Shown here one piece after another: positions 1-6,227 of a stretch of DNA of 6,463 nucleotides (positions within the stretch are counted from its first letter, which is position 1; the number at the start of each line of letters is the position of its first letter). The translations under genes were made by a program, and so were the position numbers. Source of the DNA: Pseudomonadota bacterium (lineage in GTDB: Bacteria > Pseudomonadota > Alphaproteobacteria > Rhizobiales > Beijerinckiaceae); assembly GCA_023393655.1 (NCBI GenBank), contig JAEWKP010000300.1, forward strand, positions 1 through 6,463, in the 5' to 3' direction. The notes under the pieces are model-generated. The model did no database searches. It was not told the DNA's origin and saw only the letters and a program-made list of their open reading frames with translations.

Positions 1-2185
1 GCTTCACCGCCTTGAGAACGGCGGAGCCGACGAAGCGCGAGGCCTCCCCGACATTGACCGGCAAGCCGGCAAAGCGATCGGCGAAGTTACGATAATGCTG
101 GCGCGCGAGCAGCGTCGTCGGCACCACGACCGCGACCTGCTTGCCGTTGAGCGCTGCAGCGAAGGCGGCGCGCAATGCGACCTCCGTCTTGCCGAAGCCG
201 ACATCGCCGCAGACGAGCCGGTCCATCGGCCGCCCCGCCGCGAGATCGTCCAGCACCGCGTCGATGGTGTTCTGCTGGTCCTCGGTCTCTTCGTAGGGGA
301 AGCGGGCGCAGAACTCGTCATAGACGCCATCCGGCGGGATGAGGCGCGGCGCATCCTTCAGCGCGCGGGCCGCCGCGATCTGGATGAGCTTGCCCGCCAT
401 CTCGCGGATGCGCTGCTTCAGCTTGGCCTTGCGCGCCTGCCAGCCGCCACCGCCGAGCCGGTCGAGTTGGACTTCGGTGTCTTCCGAGCCGTAGCGGGAA
501 AGCAGTTCGATGTTTTCTACCGGCAAAAACAGCTTGGAATCGCCGGCATAATGGATTTCGAGGCAGTCATGCGGCGCGCCGGCCGCCGTGATCGTCTGCA
601 GGCCGATGAAGCGGCCGATGCCATGGTCGACATGGACGACGAGATCGCCCGGCGCGAGCGATGACAGTTCGGCGATGAAGTCCTGCGGGCGCTTGGTCTT
701 GCGGCGCGGGCGGACGAGACGGTCGCCGAGAATATCCTGCTCGCCGATGACGGCGAGGCGCCCGGCCTCGAAGCCGGTCTCGAAACCCCAGACCGCGAGC
801 GCGATCGTGCCGGGCTTGAGATCGAAGGCGGCCCGCAGCGAGCCCGTCAGTTGCGTGCTCTTCAGGCCGTGATCGGCGAGCACATGCGCCAGCCGCTCGC
901 GCGAGCCTTCCGACCAGGCGGCGAGGATCACGCGCTTGCCGTCCGCTTCCAGCGCCTTCACATGCGCCACGGCCGCATCGAACACGCCGCCAGCATCGGC
1001 GGTGCGCTCGGCCGCGAAGCTGCGGCCCTGCTTGCCGCCGAGATCGAGGATCAGCTTCCCCTCGCTGTCGGGCAGCTGGAACGGCGTCATGCTGGCGACG
1101 CCGGAAATGTCCATCACCGCGCGCCAGTCGGCGGGCGAGAGATAGAGCGCATCCGGCGGCAGCGGCTTGTAGGGAATGCCGCCGCCTCCACCCTGCTCCA
1201 GCGCGGCCTTGCGGGCGTCGTAATAGTCCTTGATCAGGCTGATGCGTTCGCCGACCGCGTCCTCGGCCTGATGGTCGAGCACCAGCGGGACATCCGGCAG
1301 ATAGGTGAAGAGCGTGTCGAGCTTCTCGGCGAGCAGCGGCAGCCAGTGCTCGAGGCCGGCCGGGCGGCGGCCTTCGCTGACCGCCTCATAGAGCGTGTCG
1401 TCGCGGCCCGGCGTGCCGAAGGTCGAGATATAGGACTGGCGGAAGCGGCGGATGCTTTCGCTCGTCATCTGCGCCTCGGACATCGGCACGAGGTCGAGCC
1501 CGCGCAATTGCCCGGTGGTGCGCTGCGTCTCCGGATCGAAGGTGCGGATCGATTCCAGCGTGTCGCCGAAGAAGTCGAGCCGGATCGGCGCCGGCATGCC
1601 CGGCGGGAACAGGTCGACGATGCCGCCGCGCACGGCGAATTCGCCGGTCTCGCGCACGGTCGAGGTTCTGAGATAGCCGTTGATGTCGAGCCAGCGCGCC
1701 AGCTGTTCGATATCGACCATGTTGCCGGGCGCGGCCGAGAAGCTCTCCGACGCGACCTTGCTGAAGGCAGGCACGCGCTGGAGCGCGGCATTGACGGTGG
1801 TCAGCAGCAGGCGCGGCCGATCGCCGGATCTGGTCTTGGCGAGGCGCGACAGCGTCGTCATCCGGTGCGCGACGATGGCCGGCGCCGGCGAGACGCGGTC
1901 ATAAGGCTGGCAATCCCAGGCCGGGAAGCTCATCACCTCGAGATCGGGCGCTACGAATTGCAGCGCGTTCTCAAGCACCTGCAGCCGCTGGCCGTCACGC
2001 GCGATGAAGACGAGCAAAGCCGGCCCCTCCGCCTTCTTGGCGCGCGCGCGGGTCAGGTCGGCGAGCACGACGGCGTCGAAACCATCCGGCACGCCGGCAA
2101 GCGTCGGCTTGTCGCCGCGGTTCAGCGCGTCGAGCAGGCGGTCGAGCTGGGGCTTGGCGATCTGGCTGGGAGGAGGAATGCTCAT
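1..2185 (-). CDS. mfd: Mfd, transcription-repair coupling factor (partial, C-terminus missing)
   Basis: Mfd is a cytoplasmic ATP-dependent DNA translocase that pushes RNA polymerase stalled at lesions off the template and recruits UvrA for nucleotide excision repair. The minus-strand frame is open from an ATG at 2183-2185 to the left edge: 728 codons of a protein usually near 1,150-1,170 residues. Visible blocks are the UvrB-like module with FPAWDCQPYD (about residues 88-96) and VRGGIVDLFP (about 185-194), then the RNA polymerase-interacting domain with GDLVVHVDHGIGRFIGL (513-529), then the start of the first translocase lobe with Walker A GDVGFGKT (660-667, Lys666). The second helicase lobe, TRG region and C-terminal autoinhibitory domain lie outside the window. 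The start is well constrained: an in-frame TGA lies at 2195-2197 with no other start codon between. Only a weak GAAG precedes it as ribosome-binding site. It reads in the same direction as sdhE, but a 132-base repeat lies between them. Confidence 0.97.
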   Translation of the reverse strand, partial: MSIPPPSQIAKPQLDRLLDALNRGDKPTLAGVPDGFDAVVLADLTRARAKKAEGPALLVFIARDGQRLQVLENALQFVAPDLEVMSFPAWDCQPYDRVSPAPAIVAHRMTTLSRLAKTRSGDRPRLLLTTVNAALQRVPAFSKVASESFSAAPGNMVDIEQLARWLDINGYLRTSTVRETGEFAVRGGIVDLFPPGMPAPIRLDFFGDTLESIRTFDPETQRTTGQLRGLDLVPMSEAQMTSESIRRFRQSYISTFGTPGRDDTLYEAVSEGRRPAGLEHWLPLLAEKLDTLFTYLPDVPLVLDHQAEDAVGERISLIKDYYDARKAALEQGGGGGIPYKPLPPDALYLSPADWRAVMDISGVASMTPFQLPDSEGKLILDLGGKQGRSFAAERTADAGGVFDAAVAHVKALEADGKRVILAAWSEGSRERLAHVLADHGLKSTQLTGSLRAAFDLKPGTIALAVWGFETGFEAGRLAVIGEQDILGDRLVRPRRKTKRPQDFIAELSSLAPGDLVVHVDHGIGRFIGLQTITAAGAPHDCLEIHYAGDSKLFLPVENIELLSRYGSEDTEVQLDRLGGGGWQARKAKLKQRIREMAGKLIQIAAARALKDAPRLIPPDGVYDEFCARFPYEETEDQQNTIDAVLDDLAAGRPMDRLVCGDVGFGKTEVALRAAFAAALNGKQVAVVVPTTLLARQHYRNFADRFAGLPVNVGEASRFVGSAVLKAVK

Positions 2186-2212
2186 CGGTATGCTTCAGTT
2201 TTTGACTATCGC

Positions 2213-2344
2213 TTGTCATTCCGGGGCGCGCCGCAGGCGCGAACCCGGAACCTACGACGGGGTGCGAACGCGGTGTTCGGCTGCAAGCGGCTTACCCGGT
2301 CGTGTGTTCCGGGCTCTTCGCTGCGCGAAGCCCCGGAATGACAA
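2213..2344. repeat. REP/BIME-like intergenic repeat: two inverted hairpin modules
   Basis: The element is bounded by perfect 15-base terminal inverted repeats (TTGTCATTCCGGGGC at 2213-2227 and its complement at 2330-2344). The two 51-base arms (2213-2263 and 2294-2344) align without gaps when one is inverted, with 39 of 51 positions identical by hand count. Each arm folds into a nested stem: an outer TTCCGGG/CCCGGAA pair (2219-2225 with 2244-2250; 2307-2313 with 2332-2338) around an inner 6-base stem with a GCA or TGC triloop. It contains no gene and no clear target-site duplication. I recognise the TTGTCATTCCGGGG end from dispersed intergenic repeats of rhizobial-type genomes; that identification is from memory. 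It nearly fills the 179-base gap between sdhE and mfd, so any promoter for mfd would lie inside it, in the 27 bases below it, or upstream of sdhE. Confidence 0.85.
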
Positions 2345-2364
2345 CGGTGGGAGCCGCCGAGCCT

Positions 2365-2661
2365 TCACACATGGATCGGCTTGTCGTGATGGTGGAAAGC
2401 CTTCAGTTTACGGAACAGTTCCGTGTCGTAGTTGGCGGGCACCGGCGCCTCTCCGGTCACCCAGCTCAGCAGGTCGCGGTCGAGCACCTCGATCAGGCGC
2501 TCGAACTCGTCGAGCTCGGCATCGTCGAAGCCGGCGATCGCGTCGTCGGCGAAGCGGCCCATGATCAGGTCCATCTCGCGCATGCCGCGATGCCAGGCGC
2601 GGAACAGAATCTTGCGGCGGCGCGGGTCGAGATCGGCGCTGGAGCGGGTCGAACCGGACAT
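2365..2661 (-). CDS. sdhE: SdhE/CptB family FAD assembly factor
   Basis: SdhE (DUF339, also called CptB or YgfY) is a small cytoplasmic protein that promotes covalent attachment of FAD to the succinate dehydrogenase flavoprotein SdhA. The frame gives 98 residues, normal for alphaproteobacterial members. The diagnostic RGMRE motif falls at residues 25-29, within WHRGMREMDLIMGRF, where family members carry the conserved RGxxE flavinylation motif. An acidic helical stretch follows (DDAELDEFERLIEVLDRDL), then the typical LLSWVTGE segment. The frame stays open upstream to an earlier ATG at 2710-2712, but the start at 2659-2661 is preferred because GAGG lies 5 bases before it and the extra 17 residues look unlike the family. 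It is divergent from recG and co-directional with mfd. The gene is intact with all key residues present. Confidence 0.94.
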   Translation of the reverse strand: MSGSTRSSADLDPRRRKILFRAWHRGMREMDLIMGRFADDAIAGFDDAELDEFERLIEVLDRDLLSWVTGEAPVPANYDTELFRKLKAFHHHDKPIHV

Positions 2662-2666
2662 GGGAA

Positions 2667-2670
2667 CCTC
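2667..2670 (-). promoter_or_regulatory. Ribosome-binding site of sdhE
   Basis: GAGG on the minus strand lies 5 bases upstream of the ATG at 2659-2661. It selects this start over the in-frame ATG 51 bases further upstream. Confidence 0.7.
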
Positions 2671-2682
2671 GGCAAGAAAACA

Positions 2683-2700
2683 CCAGGCCTTAAAACCTGG
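2683..2700 (-). promoter_or_regulatory. Leader hairpin with T-rich run upstream of sdhE
   Basis: Read on the minus strand, CCAGG and CCTGG flank TTTTAAGG. With two G-U pairs this makes a 7-pair stem with a UUAA loop, followed directly by TGTTTTCTT. The shape resembles a weak intrinsic terminator, but it sits about 20 bases before the sdhE start codon, so it could act as an attenuator or leader structure. As DNA it is also an imperfect palindrome centred on TTAA, which could be a protein-binding site. The stem is only moderately stable and function is inferred. Confidence 0.35.
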
Positions 2701-2738
2701 GGGATGGCGCAATGACTGCGGGGCCGGCCCCGTCGCGG

Positions 2739-2756
2739 AGCCTGCCTGAGCAGGCT
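2739..2756. promoter_or_regulatory. Perfect interrupted palindrome in the sdhE-recG divergent gap
   Basis: AGCCTGC and GCAGGCT form a perfect 7-base inverted repeat around CTGA. The last base overlaps a TATATA sequence at 2756-2761. A separate perfect 12-base palindrome, GGGGCCGGCCCC, lies just to the left at 2720-2731. The location between two divergent genes and next to a possible -10 element is operator-like, but no known regulator consensus was recognised. Confidence 0.35.
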
Positions 2757-2784
2757 ATATAGCGATGCAACCCGGCGAAGTCAG
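2756..2784 (-). promoter_or_regulatory. Possible sigma-70-type promoter for sdhE
   Basis: On the minus strand CTGACT (2779-2784) is followed, after 17 bases, by TATATA (2756-2761), embedded in GCTATATAG, which resembles the CTATAT-type -10 element of rhizobial housekeeping promoters. The predicted transcript would start near 2749 and have a leader of about 88 bases containing the 2683-2700 hairpin. The match is partial (4 of 6 at each hexamer against TTGACA/TATAAT), so this is a suggestion only. Confidence 0.3.
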
Positions 2785-2832
2785 CGGCGAAGCGGCTGTG
2801 ATCTTCGCGTTCCTGACAATTGCCGAGACGTC

Positions 2833-4932
2833 TTGCGCCCCTCGATCCTCGATCCGCTCTTCGCTCCCGTCACGACGCTTGCCGGCGTCGGGCCCAAGCT
2901 CGGCAAGGTGCTGGACAAGTTTCTTGGCAGCGAGACGCAGGCAGCGCGCGTCGTCGACCTGATGTTCCAGCTCCCGACCGGCGCGGTCGACCGGCGGCCG
3001 AGCCCCTCCATCGCGGATACCCCGATCGGCGATGTCGCGACCTTCACCGCCCGCGTCAGCGAGCATCGCCCGGCTCCCGCCGGCAAGAAGGCGCCTTATC
3101 GCATCATCGTCGAGGACGAGACCGGCGACGTCACGCTCGTCTTCTTCCACGCCGATTCCCGGCATCTGGCGCAGACCCTGCCGATCGGCGCCTATCGCCT
3201 GATCTCGGGCAAGCTCGAGCTCTGGGAAGGCATGCGCCAGATGGTCCATCCCGAGCGCATCCTCGATCCCAAGCTCGCGGCGACGCTCCCGGCTTTCGAG
3301 CCGGTCTATCCGCTGACCGAGGGCATCGGTCAGCGCATGATGATGCGCACCGTGCAGGCCGCTGCCGAGCGCTGCCCGGAGATGCCGGAATGGCAGGACC
3401 CTGCCTTTCTCGCCAAGAGCGATTTCCCGTCGTTCCACGCTGCGATCGAGGCCCTGCATCACCCGGTCGATCGCAAGGCGGCCGAGGGCGACACGGTCGC
3501 GCGCCGGCGCATCGGCTATGACGAGTTGCTCGCGAGCCAGATCGCGCTCGCGCTGGTGCGCCGCCAACAGAAGAAGATCGCCGGACGTGCCACCACCGGT
3601 GATGGCGGGCTGCGCTACCGCATCCAGTCCGCCCTGCCCTTCGAACTGACCGAAGGCCAACGCAAGGCGATCGCCGATATCCATTCCGACATGGCGAAGC
3701 CCGAAAAGATGCTGCGTCTGCTCCAGGGCGATGTCGGCTCCGGCAAGACCGTGGTCGCGTTGATGTCTATGGCCGCTGCTGCCGAGGCGGGACGGCAATC
3801 GGTGCTGATGGCGCCGACCGAAATCCTCGCCCGCCAGCATGCCGAGAGGTTGGCGCCGCTGGCCGAAAAGGCAGGGCTGAAGCTCGCCCTGCTGACCGGG
3901 CGCGAGAAAGGCGCCGGCCGCAAGCAGGTGCTCGCCGGGCTGGCCGATGGCTCGATCGATATCGCGGTCGGCACGCACGCGCTGTTCCAGGAGGGCGTCG
4001 CCTTCAACGACCTCGCGCTCGCAGTCGTCGACGAGCAGCACCGCTTCGGCGTGCACCAGCGCCTGCTCCTCGGCTCCAAGGGCGAGGCCGTCGACGTCCT
4101 GGTCATGACCGCGACGCCGATCCCGCGCACGCTCTCGCTGAGCTGGTTCGGCGATATGGATATCTCGATCCTCTCCGAGAAGCCGGCGGGGCGGAAGCCG
4201 ATCGTCACCCGCGCCGTTTCCTCCGAGCGCTATGACGAGGTCGTCGGCGCGCTCGGCCGGGCGGTCGAGAGCGGCGCGCAGGCCTATTGGGTCTGCCCGC
4301 TCGTGCAGGAATCCGACACGCTCGACGTCGCCGCAGCGCAGGAGCGCTACGAGGCGCTACGCGAAATCTTCGGCGACAAGGTCGGCCTGCTGCACGGCCA
4401 GATGCCCGGCCGCGAGAAGGATGCCGCCATGGCCGCCTTCGTCGCCGGCGAAACGCGCATCCTTGTTTCGACCACCGTGATCGAGGTCGGTGTCGACGTG
4501 CCCAATGCCAGCGTCATGGTGATCGAGCATGCCGAGCGCTTCGGCCTCGCCCAGCTCCACCAGTTGCGAGGGCGCATCGGCCGCGGCTCCGCCGCCTCGA
4601 CCTGCCTCCTGCTCTACAAGGGGCCGCTTGGCCCGGTTGCCGAAGCGCGCCTCACGATCATGCGCGAGACCGAGGACGGCTTCCGCATCGCCGAGGAGGA
4701 TCTGCGCCTGCGTGGCGAGGGCGAGGTGCTCGGCACCAAGCAGTCGGGCTCGCCGGACTGGCGCATCGCCCGGCCGGAGATTGACGGCGATCTGCTGGCT
4801 GCTGCCCGCGACGACGCGCGACTCCTGATCGAGCGCGATCCGCATCTGGAAGCGCCGCGCGGTCAGGCGATCCGCGTCCTGCTCTATCTGTTCGAGCGCG
4901 ACGTCGCGATCCGCCTGCTCAGGGCGGGCTGA
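2833..4932 (+). CDS. recG: RecG, ATP-dependent DNA helicase
   Basis: RecG is a monomeric SF2 translocase that drives branch migration and regresses stalled replication forks, and also unwinds R-loops and D-loops. The 699-residue length matches the family (693 in E. coli). In order: an N-terminal helical region with LAGVGPKLG; the OB-fold wedge domain at roughly residues 60-150 that splits the fork; Walker A GDVGSGKT at 299-306 (Lys305); the Walker B box DEQH at 400-403; motif III region TATPIPRTL at 426-434; motif VI QLRGRIGR at 577-584; and a C-terminal TRG-type region with DLRLRGEGEVLGTKQSG from 623. All catalytic motifs are intact. The start is TTG at 2833: no in-frame ATG lies nearby, and MRPSILDPLFAPVT is where relatives normally begin. 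Only a weak GAGAC precedes it. The 3' end overlaps the convergent DUF502 gene by 14 bases. Confidence 0.97.
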   Translation: MRPSILDPLFAPVTTLAGVGPKLGKVLDKFLGSETQAARVVDLMFQLPTGAVDRRPSPSIADTPIGDVATFTARVSEHRPAPAGKKAPYRIIVEDETGDVTLVFFHADSRHLAQTLPIGAYRLISGKLELWEGMRQMVHPERILDPKLAATLPAFEPVYPLTEGIGQRMMMRTVQAAAERCPEMPEWQDPAFLAKSDFPSFHAAIEALHHPVDRKAAEGDTVARRRIGYDELLASQIALALVRRQQKKIAGRATTGDGGLRYRIQSALPFELTEGQRKAIADIHSDMAKPEKMLRLLQGDVGSGKTVVALMSMAAAAEAGRQSVLMAPTEILARQHAERLAPLAEKAGLKLALLTGREKGAGRKQVLAGLADGSIDIAVGTHALFQEGVAFNDLALAVVDEQHRFGVHQRLLLGSKGEAVDVLVMTATPIPRTLSLSWFGDMDISILSEKPAGRKPIVTRAVSSERYDEVVGALGRAVESGAQAYWVCPLVQESDTLDVAAAQERYEALREIFGDKVGLLHGQMPGREKDAAMAAFVAGETRILVSTTVIEVGVDVPNASVMVIEHAERFGLAQLHQLRGRIGRGSAASTCLLLYKGPLGPVAEARLTIMRETEDGFRIAEEDLRLRGEGEVLGTKQSGSPDWRIARPEIDGDLLAAARDDARLLIERDPHLEAPRGQAIRVLLYLFERDVAIRLLRAG

Positions 4933-5647
4933 GCGGCGGCTTTGTTTCGAGCTTCGGCTTGCCGTTTTCGCCAGGCTGGATCAGCCCGGCCGACATGATC
5001 AGCTTGGCGCCGTCCTCGACCGAGATCGAGAGTTCGACGACCTCGCGGCGCGGCAGGTAGAAGAAAAAGCCCGTCGTCGGGTTGGGCGTGCAGGGCAGGA
5101 AGACGCCGATCTGCTGGTCGCCCGGGTCCTGGCCATCCGGCAGGCGTTCGGCGATCTCGGGTGCCGCCTCCTGTGCGATGAAGACGATCGACCACATGCC
5201 CGGCTGCGGGAACTGCACCATCCCGACCGTGCGGAACGAGGTGCCGGACTGGGAGAAGATCGTCTCGAAGACCTGCTTCACGCCCTTGTAGAGGCTGCGC
5301 ACCACCGGCATGCGGTCGAGGATCGCCTCGCCGGCATTGAGGAGCGAGCGCCCGACGAGATTGGCTGTCAGGAAGCCGAGCAGCGTCAGCCCGACAAGCG
5401 CGATCACGAGCCCGAATCCCGGAACCGGATAGGGCAGATAGGCATCGGGCAGGTAGGAGTGCGGGATGAGCGGCTTCACCAGCCCGTCGATGAAGTTGAT
5501 GAACCACCAGGTCACCGAGGCCGTGATGGCAAGCGGCGCGGCGATGACCAGCCCGGTCAGGAAATAGCGGCGCAGCCGCGCCCCCCAGGTCGGGCGCAGG
5601 ATTTCCGTGGGCAGGACGAGGCGGGGATCGGGCGGGCCGGCTGTCAT
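4919..5647 (-). CDS. DUF502 family inner-membrane protein
   Basis: The 242-residue product belongs to the DUF502 membrane-protein family, which also includes the plant LCV/COV proteins; its biochemical role in bacteria is unknown. Two hydrophobic segments are visible, about residues 28-53 (YFLTGLVIAAPLAITASVTW onwards) and 76-98 (PGFGLVIALVGLTLLGFLTA onwards). A soluble domain follows with family blocks RMPVVRSLYKGVKQVFETI (112-130), PCTPNPTTGFFF (185-196) and SVEDGAKLIMSAG (209-221). The tail is short and proline- and lysine-rich. The start at 5645-5647 is chosen for its strong GGGAG; the frame is open further upstream to 5806, but that extension would be translated partly from an intergenic repeat and lacks family similarity. 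The gene converges on recG, sharing its last 14 bases. Neighbourhood with recG and glmS is, as I recall, common in Hyphomicrobiales. Confidence 0.92.
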   Translation of the reverse strand: MTAGPPDPRLVLPTEILRPTWGARLRRYFLTGLVIAAPLAITASVTWWFINFIDGLVKPLIPHSYLPDAYLPYPVPGFGLVIALVGLTLLGFLTANLVGRSLLNAGEAILDRMPVVRSLYKGVKQVFETIFSQSGTSFRTVGMVQFPQPGMWSIVFIAQEAAPEIAERLPDGQDPGDQQIGVFLPCTPNPTTGFFFYLPRREVVELSISVEDGAKLIMSAGLIQPGENGKPKLETKPPLSPP

Positions 5648-5652
5648 CGTTT

Positions 5653-5657
5653 CTCCC
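5653..5657 (-). promoter_or_regulatory. Ribosome-binding site of the DUF502 gene
   Basis: GGGAG on the minus strand lies 5 bases before the ATG at 5645-5647. It supports the 242-residue form and rejects the 53-residue N-terminal extension that the open frame would allow. Confidence 0.75.
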
Positions 5658-5748
5658 AGAACACCGGCGCGACCTCCCGCCTGCTTGCGGCGGCTCGCAT
5701 GGGCCGCGATATGACACGATAAGCGAGGCAGCGCCATCCGCCAGCCCC

Positions 5749-5815
5749 CGAAGCATTTTCGAGCGAAGCGGGTACCGGTTCGCATGAAGAAAATGCGACA
5801 ACACAAAGAGATAGC
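5749..5815. repeat. Dispersed intergenic repeat with nested palindrome
   Basis: The core is a two-layer inverted repeat. The outer arms GCATTTTC (5753-5760) and GAAAATGC (5789-5796) are perfect complements. Inside them GCGAA (5763-5767) pairs with TTCGC (5779-5783) and CGG with CCG around GTA. The following CAACACAAAGAGATAG also fits the repeat as I remember it. This sequence closely resembles a very common short repeat in rhizobial and Methylobacterium-like genomes; the identification is from memory and the outer boundaries are approximate. It lies between the divergent DUF502 and DUF454 genes and ends about 20 bases before the latter's start, so it probably forms part of that gene's leader or promoter region. 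It carries no gene. Confidence 0.75.
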
Positions 5816-5821
5816 GGAAAC

Positions 5822-5826
5822 AAGGA
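5822..5826 (+). promoter_or_regulatory. Ribosome-binding site of the DUF454 gene
   Basis: AAGGA lies 7 bases before the GTG at 5834-5836 and supports that non-ATG start. The nearby ATG at 5826-5828 is out of frame and stops after three codons. Confidence 0.65.
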
Positions 5827-5833
5827 TGAGGCC

Positions 5834-6220
5834 GTGAGCGAGGACGATCAGCCGCGACGCCGATGGTCACGGCCGCTGCTCTTCGCCGCGGGCTGGGTCT
5901 TCACGGCGCTTGGCGTCGTCGGGCTGATCCTGCCGCTAATGCCTGGCACCATCTTCCTGATCGCGGCGGCCTGGTGCTTCTCGCAATCCTCGCCGCGATT
6001 CGAGGCCTGGCTGATCGGCCATCCGAGGCTCGGTCCGCATGTCCTGCGCTGGCGCGAGACCGGCGCCATCAGCCGGCGCGCGAAATATCTCGCCTGCGGT
6101 TCGATGGCGCTAAGCTTTGCCATATTGACGCAAACAAGCGCGCCGCCGATCGCTCTCGCGACGGCGGCGTTCTGTCTGGTCGGCGCGGGCCTCTACGTTT
6201 CGACCCGACCTGAATCCTGA
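5834..6220 (+). CDS. DUF454 (YbaN-type) small inner-membrane protein
   Basis: This 128-residue protein matches the DUF454/YbaN family of small integral membrane proteins with no established function. A short charged N-terminus (EDDQPRRRW) precedes a hydrophobic segment at about 13-49 that contains the family block LPLMPGTIFLIAAAWCFSQSS (33-53); relatives typically carry LPTTPF at the same place. The polar loop HPRLGPHVLRWRETGAISRRAK (63-84) is the most characteristic part. Two more hydrophobic stretches follow at about 83-99 and 104-122. The start is GTG, supported by AAGGA 7 bases upstream. It is divergent from the DUF502 gene and converges on glmS with only 7 bases between the two stop codons. 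No catalytic residues can be proposed. Confidence 0.88.
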   Translation: MSEDDQPRRRWSRPLLFAAGWVFTALGVVGLILPLMPGTIFLIAAAWCFSQSSPRFEAWLIGHPRLGPHVLRWRETGAISRRAKYLACGSMALSFAILTQTSAPPIALATAAFCLVGAGLYVSTRPES

Positions 6221-6227
6221 ATGATCG

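Noticed and set aside
851..2341. A 496-codon plus-strand open frame opposite mfd.
   Set aside because: It is antisense to a clearly conserved Mfd reading frame, its translation is rich in Arg, Ala, Glu and His runs typical of GC-rich shadow frames, and its end runs through the intergenic repeat.
2186..2364. Target-site duplication or transposase gene for the inverted repeat between mfd and sdhE.
   Set aside because: The bases flanking 2213 and 2344 show no direct repeat and the interior is too short to code for a transposase.
2809..2823. Possible SOS box upstream of recG (GTTC, 7 bases, then TTGC).
   Set aside because: The alphaproteobacterial LexA site is a direct repeat GTTC-N7-GTTC; the second half does not match.
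2755..4056. A 433-codon minus-strand open frame opposite recG.
   Set aside because: It covers the recG 5' half in antisense, shows no family motif and has shadow-frame composition; recG motifs are intact on the other strand.
5648..5806. N-terminal 53-residue extension of the DUF502 protein.
   Set aside because: Part of it is translated from the dispersed repeat at 5749-5815, and a strong GGGAG supports the internal ATG at 5645-5647.
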